DNA of 15,358 bases from Parvularculaceae bacterium. GTDB lineage: Bacteria > Pseudomonadota > Alphaproteobacteria > Caulobacterales > Parvularculaceae. The stretch is from contig JALWRV010000303.1 in the NCBI GenBank assembly GCA_027080545.1, positions 1 to 15,358 of the forward strand, read 5' to 3'. The notes beneath the pieces are model-generated. The model ran no database searches. It had not been told where the DNA came from and saw only the letters and a program-made list of their open reading frames with translations. A program made the position numbers and the translations under genes. Shown piece after piece: positions 1 through 6,174 of the stretch (position 1 is the stretch's first letter; each line of letters starts with the position of its first letter).

Positions 1-779
1 CGATTGCCATTTGCCCGCACAAAGCGCTCATATAAAGACCAGACCTCAGCACTGACTTTGGTGCCATGATTGTCGATTAATAGTTTGCACCCTTCAACAT
101 GGTCGACCCCATATCCTGCCAGATGCACTTCTTGCACATGGGTGGCGTCAATGTGGTCGAGATAGGTTTCAGGATTAAACGCGAGATTATGGGCGCTGAC
201 ATAGATATTATTGATGTCCAGCAATAAGCCGCAGCCGGTTTTGTTAGCCAGCCGATTGAGGAAGTCCGGCTCGACCAATGAGATGTCCTGATTTTCTATA
301 GGGATATAGGATGAGGGATTTTCGATTAAAATTTGCCTTCCCAGAACATTTTGCACCTGATCGACATGGTGGGCGATGCGGATAAAACTTTCTTCGGTTA
401 GTGGGGGGGCGATCAAATCATTAAAAAAATATACTTCTTCTGGATTGGTGCGATTATGATGGGCGCTCCAAGCCAGATGCTCTGACACCAAGGCGGGGTG
501 ATATTCATCTACCAGTGCTTTTAGTTGCCCCAGATGTGCGCGATCTAGTTCAGGTCCGCCGATGGATAGGCAAACGCCGTGCAGCGAGAGGGGATAGTGT
601 TCGCCGATTTGGTGTAACCAGCGGCGTGGGGGACCCTCTGTGGCTATGAAATTTTCAGCGTGAAATTCAAAAAAACCGATCTCATGGGCTTGGTTGAGAG
701 CGGCGTCATAATGGATTTGCTTTAAATTGATCCCCGCACTATTGGCGAGGATCAATCTATTTTGCGAGGATTGGCGCAC
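1..779 (-). CDS. bufB: BufB, DUF692 family multinuclear iron peptide-modifying enzyme (3' end cut by window edge)
   Basis: The reading frame is open from about position 815 down to the left edge and translates to a DUF692 protein; about 259 residues are visible and the C-terminus lies outside. Seen motifs, in order: AGINLK, IGFFEFHAEN, PLSLHGVCLSIGG, LVSEHLAW, LIENPSSY, GCGLLLDINNIYVS, EVHLAGY and LLIDNHG. The His, Glu, Asp and Asn residues in these segments match the family's metal-binding positions in its TIM-barrel fold. In the bufferin pathway such enzymes oxidise cysteines of the DUF2282 precursor to thiooxazole-type groups; the BufA partner lies directly upstream here. No ATG exists between the in-frame TGA (818-816) and the conserved domain. 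I chose GTG at 779, 14 bases after the bufA stop, with AAGGG at 795-791; TTG at 788 is the alternative. BufC (DUF2063) would be expected to the left, out of view. Family call is sure; exact start is not. Confidence 0.9.
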   Translation of the reverse strand, partial: MRQSSQNRLILANSAGINLKQIHYDAALNQAHEIGFFEFHAENFIATEGPPRRWLHQIGEHYPLSLHGVCLSIGGPELDRAHLGQLKALVDEYHPALVSEHLAWSAHHNRTNPEEVYFFNDLIAPPLTEESFIRIAHHVDQVQNVLGRQILIENPSSYIPIENQDISLVEPDFLNRLANKTGCGLLLDINNIYVSAHNLAFNPETYLDHIDATHVQEVHLAGYGVDHVEGCKLLIDNHGTKVSAEVWSLYERFVRANGN

Positions 780-793
780 AAGCCGCAAGTCCC

Positions 794-1090
794 TTATTGT
801 TCGGGATTGTCGCGATCAAGAGGCTCGAGAGAGCCACTGCGCTCATCATCAATGACGATATCTTCACAGGTGCCTGCGGGTACGAGTTTCCAAGCATTGC
901 CTTGATAATCAATGGTGGATGTGCCTTCGCACGAGGTGCCGGGACCGGCTTTGCAATCATTTTCGCCAGCCAATGCGACACCATAGCATTGTTCCATTTT
1001 CTGTTTGGCAGCGGCGTGGGAGATAGACAATAAAGTTGCGGCGGAAAGAGCGGTGGCAACAGCGCCAGCGGTGATTAGGGCTTTCTTCAT
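794..1090 (-). CDS. bufA: BufA, DUF2282 bufferin precursor peptide with signal sequence
   Basis: A 98-residue secreted precursor of the DUF2282 (BufA1/bufferin 1) type. Residues 1-28 form a Sec signal peptide (KK at 2-3, hydrophobic stretch 4-24, HAAA before likely cleavage near residue 28). The mature part has four cysteines: C35 (MEQCYGVA), C46 (ENDCKAG), C54 (TSCEGTS) and C75 (PAGTCEDI), with the family's conserved NAWKLVPAGTC segment. Known for the family: these ribosomally made peptides are modified on cysteines by the DUF692/DUF2063 enzyme pair, exported, and bind copper to buffer the periplasm. The C-terminal 20 residues are acidic. The ribosome site AGGA lies 7 bases before the ATG. 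The gene is first in an operon with bufB on the same strand, which supports the role. Induction by copper is inferred, not shown by the sequence. Confidence 0.9.
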   Translation of the reverse strand: MKKALITAGAVATALSAATLLSISHAAAKQKMEQCYGVALAGENDCKAGPGTSCEGTSTIDYQGNAWKLVPAGTCEDIVIDDERSGSLEPLDRDNPEQ

Positions 1091-1192
1091 GGGGGTTTCC
1101 TTTCAAATTCACTCGAGTTTATGACACGCGATCTTATGATTGTGTGGGAGACAGCGGGGTGGCACGCGCCTTGGCCGCAGCCTCTAGAAAAG

Positions 1193-1220
1193 ACCATAGT
1201 TAGATTTGGGGTGGCGACAA
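1193..1220 (-). promoter_or_regulatory. Candidate promoter of bufAB
   Basis: Read on the minus strand, TTGTCG (1220-1215) and TATGGT (1198-1193) are separated by 16 bases and resemble a sigma-70-type -35/-10 pair. This would give a leader of roughly 95 bases before bufA. No GTAACC-type ECF element, as known for Caulobacter SigF targets that include bufferin genes, was seen. This is weak evidence by eye only. Confidence 0.25.
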
Positions 1221-1270
1221 TTCACACCTGTTCACGTTGATGTTAGCAGATGAGGAGGGCGCCCAAGGCA

Positions 1271-1312
1271 AAGCCCGACGGAGGATGTCCGCCGGGCTTC
1301 TTTGGTTGTTTT
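1271..1312 (+). terminator. Terminator-like hairpin with no protein gene upstream on its strand
   Basis: AAGCCCGACGG (1271-1281) pairs with CCGCCGGGCTT (1289-1299) with one A/C mismatch around a 7-base loop, and an outer CCAA/TTGG pairing (1263-1266 with 1301-1304) may extend it. T-rich sequence follows on the plus strand (1300-1312). The minus-strand side lacks a T-run. The nearest upstream gene, bufA, is transcribed away from it, so it could end a small RNA, or act as an attenuator in a long mreB leader. Confidence 0.5.
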
Positions 1313-1500
1313 GTCCTGCCAAGGAGGAGGTGCAGGCTCAAAACGTCCCTTTTTTGTGTCTCTAACTCGGTCCCCTAACCGAGCCCCCGATCACGCTGAT
1401 GAATAGCATCATGGCCCAATTGGTCGCTCTTGGCTGTGATGGCGGACACAGTCTGGCTCTATTCGGGCTTAGATTGGGGGAATTTGGGGGATTTAGGGCT

Positions 1501-1536
1501 ATTTTTGCAGCAATGAAGCAAAATTTTAACTATAAA
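1501..1536 (+). promoter_or_regulatory. Candidate promoter region of the mreB operon
   Basis: An AT-rich stretch about 75-110 bases before mreB contains TTGCAG (1505-1510) and the -10-like TATAAA (1531-1536), with AACTAT (1528-1533) at a better 17-base spacing but poorer match. Position and composition suit a promoter; the exact elements are uncertain. Confidence 0.3.
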
Positions 1537-1610
1537 TAAGCGAAGCCAGCCTATGGTTTTTTTACCCGAACAGGCCAAAATGGCCGGAAATGTAAAGTGT
1601 AGGTATATTC

Positions 1611-2651
1611 ATGCTCTCGACTCTCTTTGGAATGCTCTCAGCCGATATGGCGATCGATTTGGGCACAGCGAATACGCTGGTCTATGTAAAGGGGCGTGGT
1701 ATCGTTTTGAATGAGCCCTCAGTGGTGGCGATTGAAAATCGCGGTGGCCGCAAAGTGGTCCGGGCTGTGGGTAATGATGCCAAGGAAATGTTGGGGCGCA
1801 CACCAGGGGAAATTAAAGCCATCCGCCCCATGCGTGACGGGGTTATTGCGGATTTTGAAGTGGCGGAAGCCATGATCAAACATTTTATCCGCAAGGTGCA
1901 TAATCGCCGTTCCTTTGCCAGCCCACGTATCGTTGTTTGCGTGCCCTCTGGGGCGACAGCGGTGGAGCGTCGTGCCATTCAAGAATCGGCTCTTTCGGCA
2001 GGGGCCCGCAAGGTTGACCTTATTGAGGAACCAATGGCGGCAGCGATTGGCGCTAATTTGCCGGTCAATGAGGCAACTGGATCAATGATTGTCGATATTG
2101 GCGGGGGCACCACGGAAGTGGCGGTTATCTCGCTAGGGGGGATTGTTTATTCGCGCTCGGTGCGGGTCGGGGGCGACAAGATGGACGAGTCGATTATTTC
2201 CTATATTCGGCGCGAGCATAATTTGCTGATCGGGGAAGCCTCGGCGGAGCGGATTAAAAAGGAAGTTGGCTCTGCGATGCCGGATCCTGATGGCAAGGAA
2301 GTGATGATCCATATTAAGGGGCGTGACTTGATGCATGGTGTGCCCAAAGAGGTGCGCATCACCCAAGCTCAGATCGTTGAAGCCCTGAGCGAACCGGTAA
2401 CCCAGATCATTGAGGCGGTGCGGGTGGCTTTGGAGGCCACGCCACCGGAGCTTGCGGCCGATATTGTCGACACGGGGATCATGTTGACGGGCGGTGGGGC
2501 TTTGCTAAAAAATTTGGATAAGGTTTTGCGCGATGAAACAGGGTTGCCGGTCTCGATTGCCGATGATCCGCTGTCATGTGTGGCGTTAGGCACCGGTGCC
2601 GCCCTAGAGCATGACCGCACCATGCGCAGAGTATTGTCGAGCGCAATGTAG
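1611..2651 (+). CDS. mreB: Rod shape-determining protein MreB (bacterial actin)
   Basis: A 346-residue actin-like ATPase, the normal family length. The nucleotide pocket is clear: phosphate-1 motif DLGTANT (residues 16-22), phosphate-2 motif DIGGGTTEV from residue 162, the IEEPMAAAIG segment between them, and the adenosine motif TGGGALL (293-299). The start MLSTLFGML gives a short hydrophobic N-terminus, which in this family helps membrane contact. MreB forms short antiparallel double filaments under the inner membrane that steer the elongation machinery. ATG at 1611 has AGG about 7 bases upstream. It is the first gene of the elongation operon; a 140-base gap separates it from mreC, larger than the other gaps in the operon. 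All motifs look intact. Confidence 0.98.
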   Translation: MLSTLFGMLSADMAIDLGTANTLVYVKGRGIVLNEPSVVAIENRGGRKVVRAVGNDAKEMLGRTPGEIKAIRPMRDGVIADFEVAEAMIKHFIRKVHNRRSFASPRIVVCVPSGATAVERRAIQESALSAGARKVDLIEEPMAAAIGANLPVNEATGSMIVDIGGGTTEVAVISLGGIVYSRSVRVGGDKMDESIISYIRREHNLLIGEASAERIKKEVGSAMPDPDGKEVMIHIKGRDLMHGVPKEVRITQAQIVEALSEPVTQIIEAVRVALEATPPELAADIVDTGIMLTGGGALLKNLDKVLRDETGLPVSIADDPLSCVALGTGAALEHDRTMRRVLSSAM

Positions 2652-2666
2652 GCAAGGGCCCATGTT

Positions 2667-2696
2667 TAAGTAAAGGCCGTGTAAGTAAAGGCCATG
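2667..2696 (+). repeat. Two tandem 15-bp copies in the mreB-mreC spacer
   Basis: TAAGTAAAGGCCGTG (2667-2681) is followed directly by TAAGTAAAGGCCATG (2682-2696), 14 of 15 bases the same. A degenerate copy ending in GGCCCATG precedes them (about 2654-2665) and TAAG starts another at 2697. It begins 15 bases after the mreB stop. It looks like a slippage-derived minisatellite; no function is evident. Confidence 0.75.
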
Positions 2697-2791
2697 TAAG
2701 CGAGAATATTTGTTGGCATGGTGCCATATGATTCTGGCGGGGTTGATGAACGCAGCAGGTGTCTTGGGACATCTTGGTTTTGGAGTGGTAG

Positions 2792-3688
2792 ATGGAAATT
2801 CTCGGCCAGCATCGCCGGGAAGGATTGGGACGGCGGGAAAATCGTCGTTATGGTCTTTTCTTTTTGATGGCGCTGTCATTTTCCATGGTTCTTTTTAGCC
2901 TATTTGGGGCGCGGGCATCAGTATTTGAAAAAGCTCGCGAAACATTGCTGGATGCCGCCAATCCGGTATTAAGTGTGCTCAACGCGCCGATACGGTGGGT
3001 TGATCGGCGCTTTGGGGATATTTCCGATTATTTTAATGTGATGCAGCAAAATCAGCAATTGCGCGAAGAAAATGCTGAATTGCGGGGGTGGATGCACGAG
3101 GCCATCAGCCTGCAGCGGCAGGTTAATTATTTTGAAGGGGTGTTGGGTGTCTCCATGCCTGAGCCTGCCGACTATGTGGATGCAAGTGTCATCGGTGAAG
3201 TAAATGGACCGTTCCAACGAGCGATGATTTTAAATGCCGGAACGCAGCAGGGGGTTGAGCCGGGGTTTGCTGTGGTTGAGGGCGAAGGGCTTGTGGGCCA
3301 TGTGATTACCAGTGGCAAAAAAACCTCGCGGATTTTATTATTGAGTGACCCGGCAAGCCGGACCCCGGTTTTGGTTGAGGGGGCTGAACAAGAAGCCATT
3401 CTTGCGGGTCAGTCACGGGGGCAACCGGCCTTGAGCTTTTTTGCCGAGCGGCAACCGGAAGGATTGGAAGTGGGGCAACGCGTGGTCACCTCTGGGGCCG
3501 GTGGTATTTTGCCACGGGGCATTCCAGTGGGTGAGGTGGCGCAGATCCGTGGGGGTAATGTGCGGATCAAGCTCTATGCAAATTATGCGGGCACTGATTT
3601 TGTGCGGATTGTGAAATATCATAACCAACCGGATTTAAGCGCAGACAGCGATGATGGTGCAGATGCGGATGGGAGCGATAATGAATAG
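2792..3688 (+). CDS. mreC: Cell shape-determining protein MreC
   Basis: A 298-residue bitopic inner-membrane protein. Residues about 1-19 are cytoplasmic and basic (RREGLGRRENRR), residues about 20-42 form one membrane segment (FFLMALSFSMVLFSLFGA), residues about 75-115 form a coiled coil (QQNQQLREENAELR), and the rest is the periplasmic beta-domain core with the family motifs VDASVIG, FQRAMILNAG, VVEGEGLVGHV, LLSDPASRTPV and VVTSGAGGILPRGIPVG. Known for the family: it oligomerises in the periplasm and activates PBP2/RodA. The start ATG at 2792 has GGAG 6 bases before it. The C-terminal 18 residues (281-298) are a low-complexity acidic tail with seven Asp and one Glu, beyond the folded domain. 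Its stop overlaps the mreD start by 8 bases, suggesting translational coupling. Confidence 0.96.
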   Translation: MEILGQHRREGLGRRENRRYGLFFLMALSFSMVLFSLFGARASVFEKARETLLDAANPVLSVLNAPIRWVDRRFGDISDYFNVMQQNQQLREENAELRGWMHEAISLQRQVNYFEGVLGVSMPEPADYVDASVIGEVNGPFQRAMILNAGTQQGVEPGFAVVEGEGLVGHVITSGKKTSRILLLSDPASRTPVLVEGAEQEAILAGQSRGQPALSFFAERQPEGLEVGQRVVTSGAGGILPRGIPVGEVAQIRGGNVRIKLYANYAGTDFVRIVKYHNQPDLSADSDDGADADGSDNE

Positions 3689-4181
3689 GGCGGATAGACG
3701 CTGGCTGGTCATCGCCCCCCTTTTATTGGCGTTGGGGGGGGTGGTTTTGCTGCTGCTGCCTTTACGTCTGTTTGGCGGTGTGGTGCCGACCCCGATCATT
3801 CCCTTGGCGGTGATCTTTTTCTGGTCAGTCTATGAGCCGGATTTGATGCCCTATCCGCTGGTTTTTCTGGTTGGGATTTTTCAAGATTTTATGATGGGCA
3901 GTATTGTCGGTGTTTGGGCATCGATTTATCTTTTGTCCCAATGGCTGGTTTTGCAGCAACGGCAATATTTTCTGGGCCGTGACCAACATGTGGTGTGGCT
4001 CGGGTTTGCGATTATCGTTTTTATTGCTTCGCTGGTGCTATGGTTGGAGCGTAGCCTGCTCAATGGCACGCTTTTGCCCTATACGGTCTCTATCGGCCAA
4101 TGGCTGGTAACTATTGCGGTCTATCCGGCCTTATCTATAGCCTTCTCTTTTGTTCACGAACGCACTATTCTGGAGACGTAG
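3681..4181 (+). CDS. mreD: Rod shape-determining protein MreD
   Basis: A 166-residue polytopic inner-membrane protein with about five hydrophobic segments (LLLALGGVVLLLLPLRL; IIPLAVIFFWSVY; YPLVFLVGIFQDFM; WLGFAIIVFIASLVLWL; QWLVTIAVYPALSIAF). The segment LVFLVGIFQDFMMGSIVG is the characteristic MreD region. I chose ATG at 3681 (MNRADRRW) over an upstream in-frame start at 3651, because GGGAG lies 5 bases before it and it overlaps the mreC stop by only 8 bases. MreD bridges MreC, PBP2 and RodA in the elongation complex. Codons 12-20 contain C6 (3715-3720) and G8 (3734-3741) runs that could pair in the mRNA. The gene ends 4 bases before mrdA starts. Confidence 0.93.
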   Translation: MNRADRRWLVIAPLLLALGGVVLLLLPLRLFGGVVPTPIIPLAVIFFWSVYEPDLMPYPLVFLVGIFQDFMMGSIVGVWASIYLLSQWLVLQQRQYFLGRDQHVVWLGFAIIVFIASLVLWLERSLLNGTLLPYTVSIGQWLVTIAVYPALSIAFSFVHERTILET

Positions 4182-4185
4182 ACTT

Positions 4186-6174
4186 ATGCGTTTGGAACCT
4201 TTTGATACCCAAAGACATATGGTGTTTTCGCGCCGGGCCACCCTGTTTGGGGGTGGGGCAACACTGTTATTCTTGGGGCTGGCCTCGCGGCTTTATCAAT
4301 TACAAATCCACGACCACGTCAATTATAAGGCGCTGGCGGAAGATAATCGCTTTAATCAAAAAATCATTACCCCGGTTCGTGGCGAAATTTTTGATCGTTT
4401 CGGCAAACCGCTGGCGACCTCGCGGCAAAATTTTCGGGTCTTGATGGTCCCCGAAGACGCGGGGGATGTGGAACTGGTGTTAAACGAGGTGGCGGATCTG
4501 TTGCACCTCACGGACAAAGACCTGAAGCGCATTCGCAAAGAGGCCGCCCGTCAGCGCTCGTTCACGCCCGTTGAAATTGCGGACAATCTTACTTGGGAGC
4601 AATTTGCCCGGTTGAATTTTTTGACCCCGCAATTGCCGGGACTTCATTCGGAAGTCGGGGCAACACGGTCCTATCCTTTGGCGGAGGCCGGAGCTTTTGT
4701 TGTTGGTTATGTGGGGGCGCCCAATGATCGGGATTTGGCAAAGGCGGATGATCAGGAAAAATTATTATTGCGCCAACCGGGTTTTCGCATTGGTCGCGCC
4801 GGTATTGAACGCACTTTCGAGAAAAAATTACGCGGCGAAGCCGGTTCGGTGACGGTGCAAATAAATGCCCATGGTCGGGTGATTGAGGAATATCCCAATC
4901 TTGCCAATGAGCCGGTGCAGGGCCAGCCCATCGGTTTGACGATTGATGCCGAGTTACAAGCCAAGGCCAGTGCGATCTTGGCGGATGTCAATGATGATGG
5001 GGCGCGACTAAATGTCGATAAGCACGAATTGAGCGCCAGCGCCGTGGTTATGGATGTGCATAATGGTGATATATTAGTCTACGCTTCTGTGCCGGCTTTT
5101 GATCCCAACGAGTTTAATGTGGGGATCAAACAATCGCGCTGGCAGGAATTGAACGAAAGCCCGCTCAAGCCATTGCTCAATAAGCCGATCAGCGGGGCCT
5201 ATCCCCCGGGGTCTACTTTCAAGCTGATCACAGCGATTGCAGCCCAAGAGGCGGGTATTGAGCCAAGCCATCGGGTCACCTGCCGTGGTTCCCTTTGGTA
5301 TGGGGGGGTGGAGTTTAATTGCTGGAAAAAAGAGGGCCATGGCACTCTTGATATGCGCGGGGCGATTAAACATTCCTGCGATGTTTATTTTTGGGACCTG
5401 GCCCAGCGTATTGATATTGATAAGCTGGCCGAAGTTGCCAATCGGTTTGGTCTGGGCCTGCCCCATGATATTGGGCTTGGGGGTCAGGTGGCGGGAACGG
5501 TACCCAGCCGCGCATGGAAGAAATCCTATTATCGCTCCAATCCGGCGCAACAAACATGGTTCCCCGGCGAAACCTTGTCAGTGGCGATTGGGCAGGGGGC
5601 GTTGACCGCGACGCCGTTGCAATTAGCCGTTATGGTGACAAGGTTAGCCACGGGACGTGAGGTGCATCCGCGTTTGGTGCGCTATCAGGATGGGCGCGGG
5701 GCGTTGGATCCGGTGTTTCAGCCCTTGGCCATGGATCTATCTGAGCTTGATGTGGTGCGCGCGGGCATGGATGCGGTGGTCAATGAATGGGGTACCGCAG
5801 CGCGTTCTAGATTGGACAAGCCGGAATGGCGTATGGCAGGTAAGACCGGCACCAGCCAAGTGCGCTCGCTGCAATATGACCCGGTTACCGGGCGGCGGTT
5901 GAAAAATTATGAACTGCCGTGGAAGGACCGTGACCATGCCTTGTTTGTTTCTTTCGCCCCCTATGATGCCCCGCGCTATGCATGCGCGGTGGTGGTGGAG
6001 CATGGGTCTTCCGGCTCTGGCATGGCGGGGCCGAAAGCGCGTGAAATTATGCGGGCGGTTTTGACCAAAGATCCGGCTTTGAAATCTGCTTGGTCGCCGC
6101 CTCTAAAGCCGGTGAAAACGGTTTCGCGGGCACGCACGGATAGGCCCGCTGGTATCGAAGGGGGGCGGCCATGA
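4186..6174 (+). CDS. mrdA: Penicillin-binding protein 2 (elongation-specific D,D-transpeptidase)
   Basis: A 662-residue class B penicillin-binding protein. One membrane anchor lies at about residues 18-37, followed by the pedestal/dimerisation region (FNQKIITPVRGEIFDRFGKPLA, ARLNFLTPQLPGL, GRAGIERTFEKKLRG) and the transpeptidase domain. Catalytic motifs are intact: STFK (S343, K346) in YPPGSTFK, SCD (397-399) as the SxN/D motif in HSCDVYFW, and KTG (553-555) in AGKTGTSQ. It cross-links lateral-wall peptidoglycan as partner of RodA. I chose ATG at 4186 (MRLEPF), with GGAG about 10 bases upstream and 4 bases after the mreD stop; TTG at 4150 would overlap mreD and add 12 unlike residues. The C-terminus (after about residue 630) is a proline- and basic-rich tail. 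The stop overlaps the rodA start (ATGA). Confidence 0.97.
   Translation: MRLEPFDTQRHMVFSRRATLFGGGATLLFLGLASRLYQLQIHDHVNYKALAEDNRFNQKIITPVRGEIFDRFGKPLATSRQNFRVLMVPEDAGDVELVLNEVADLLHLTDKDLKRIRKEAARQRSFTPVEIADNLTWEQFARLNFLTPQLPGLHSEVGATRSYPLAEAGAFVVGYVGAPNDRDLAKADDQEKLLLRQPGFRIGRAGIERTFEKKLRGEAGSVTVQINAHGRVIEEYPNLANEPVQGQPIGLTIDAELQAKASAILADVNDDGARLNVDKHELSASAVVMDVHNGDILVYASVPAFDPNEFNVGIKQSRWQELNESPLKPLLNKPISGAYPPGSTFKLITAIAAQEAGIEPSHRVTCRGSLWYGGVEFNCWKKEGHGTLDMRGAIKHSCDVYFWDLAQRIDIDKLAEVANRFGLGLPHDIGLGGQVAGTVPSRAWKKSYYRSNPAQQTWFPGETLSVAIGQGALTATPLQLAVMVTRLATGREVHPRLVRYQDGRGALDPVFQPLAMDLSELDVVRAGMDAVVNEWGTAARSRLDKPEWRMAGKTGTSQVRSLQYDPVTGRRLKNYELPWKDRDHALFVSFAPYDAPRYACAVVVEHGSSGSGMAGPKAREIMRAVLTKDPALKSAWSPPLKPVKTVSRARTDRPAGIEGGRP

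Larger units (their letters stand above)
1091..1610. other. 520-base divergent intergenic region between bufA and mreB
   Basis: No convincing protein gene lies here on either strand. From left to right it holds: the bufA ribosome site and candidate promoter (minus strand); a terminator-like hairpin at 1271-1299; a short stem (CCTGC 1315-1319 with GCAGG 1332-1336) carrying AGGAGGAGG in its loop and followed by six T at 1350-1355; a 6-bp hairpin CTCGGT/ACCGAG at 1366-1383; a 5-bp hairpin TGATG/CATCA near 1397-1411; four G-tracts at 1465-1498; an AT-rich stretch at 1501-1565; and an inverted repeat GGCCA/TGGCC at 1573-1585 just before the mreB ribosome site. The density of small stems suggests a structured transcript, either a small RNA or the long leader of mreB, but I recognise no named RNA family. 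Confidence 0.6.

Noticed and set aside
757..1059. 100-residue minus-strand open frame across bufA
   Set aside because: It is a shifted-frame shadow of bufA; no family features and no ribosome site, whereas the bufA frame has a signal peptide and conserved cysteines.
1260..1360. Considered 4.5S (SRP) RNA, 6S RNA or tmRNA for the structured spacer
   Set aside because: None of the diagnostic sequences, such as the SRP apical loop or a tmRNA tRNA-like end, is present.
1526..1540. CtrA-like site TTAA-N7-TAAG upstream of mreB
   Set aside because: Only one half matches the TTAA-N7-TTAA consensus; expected often by chance in AT-rich sequence.
2710..2898. 62-residue plus-strand open frame across the mreC start
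   Set aside because: TTG start, no ribosome site, and it overlaps the well-supported mreC start in another frame.
5074..5553. 159-residue minus-strand open frame inside mrdA
   Set aside because: Antisense to the conserved transpeptidase domain; composition is what a shadow frame would give.
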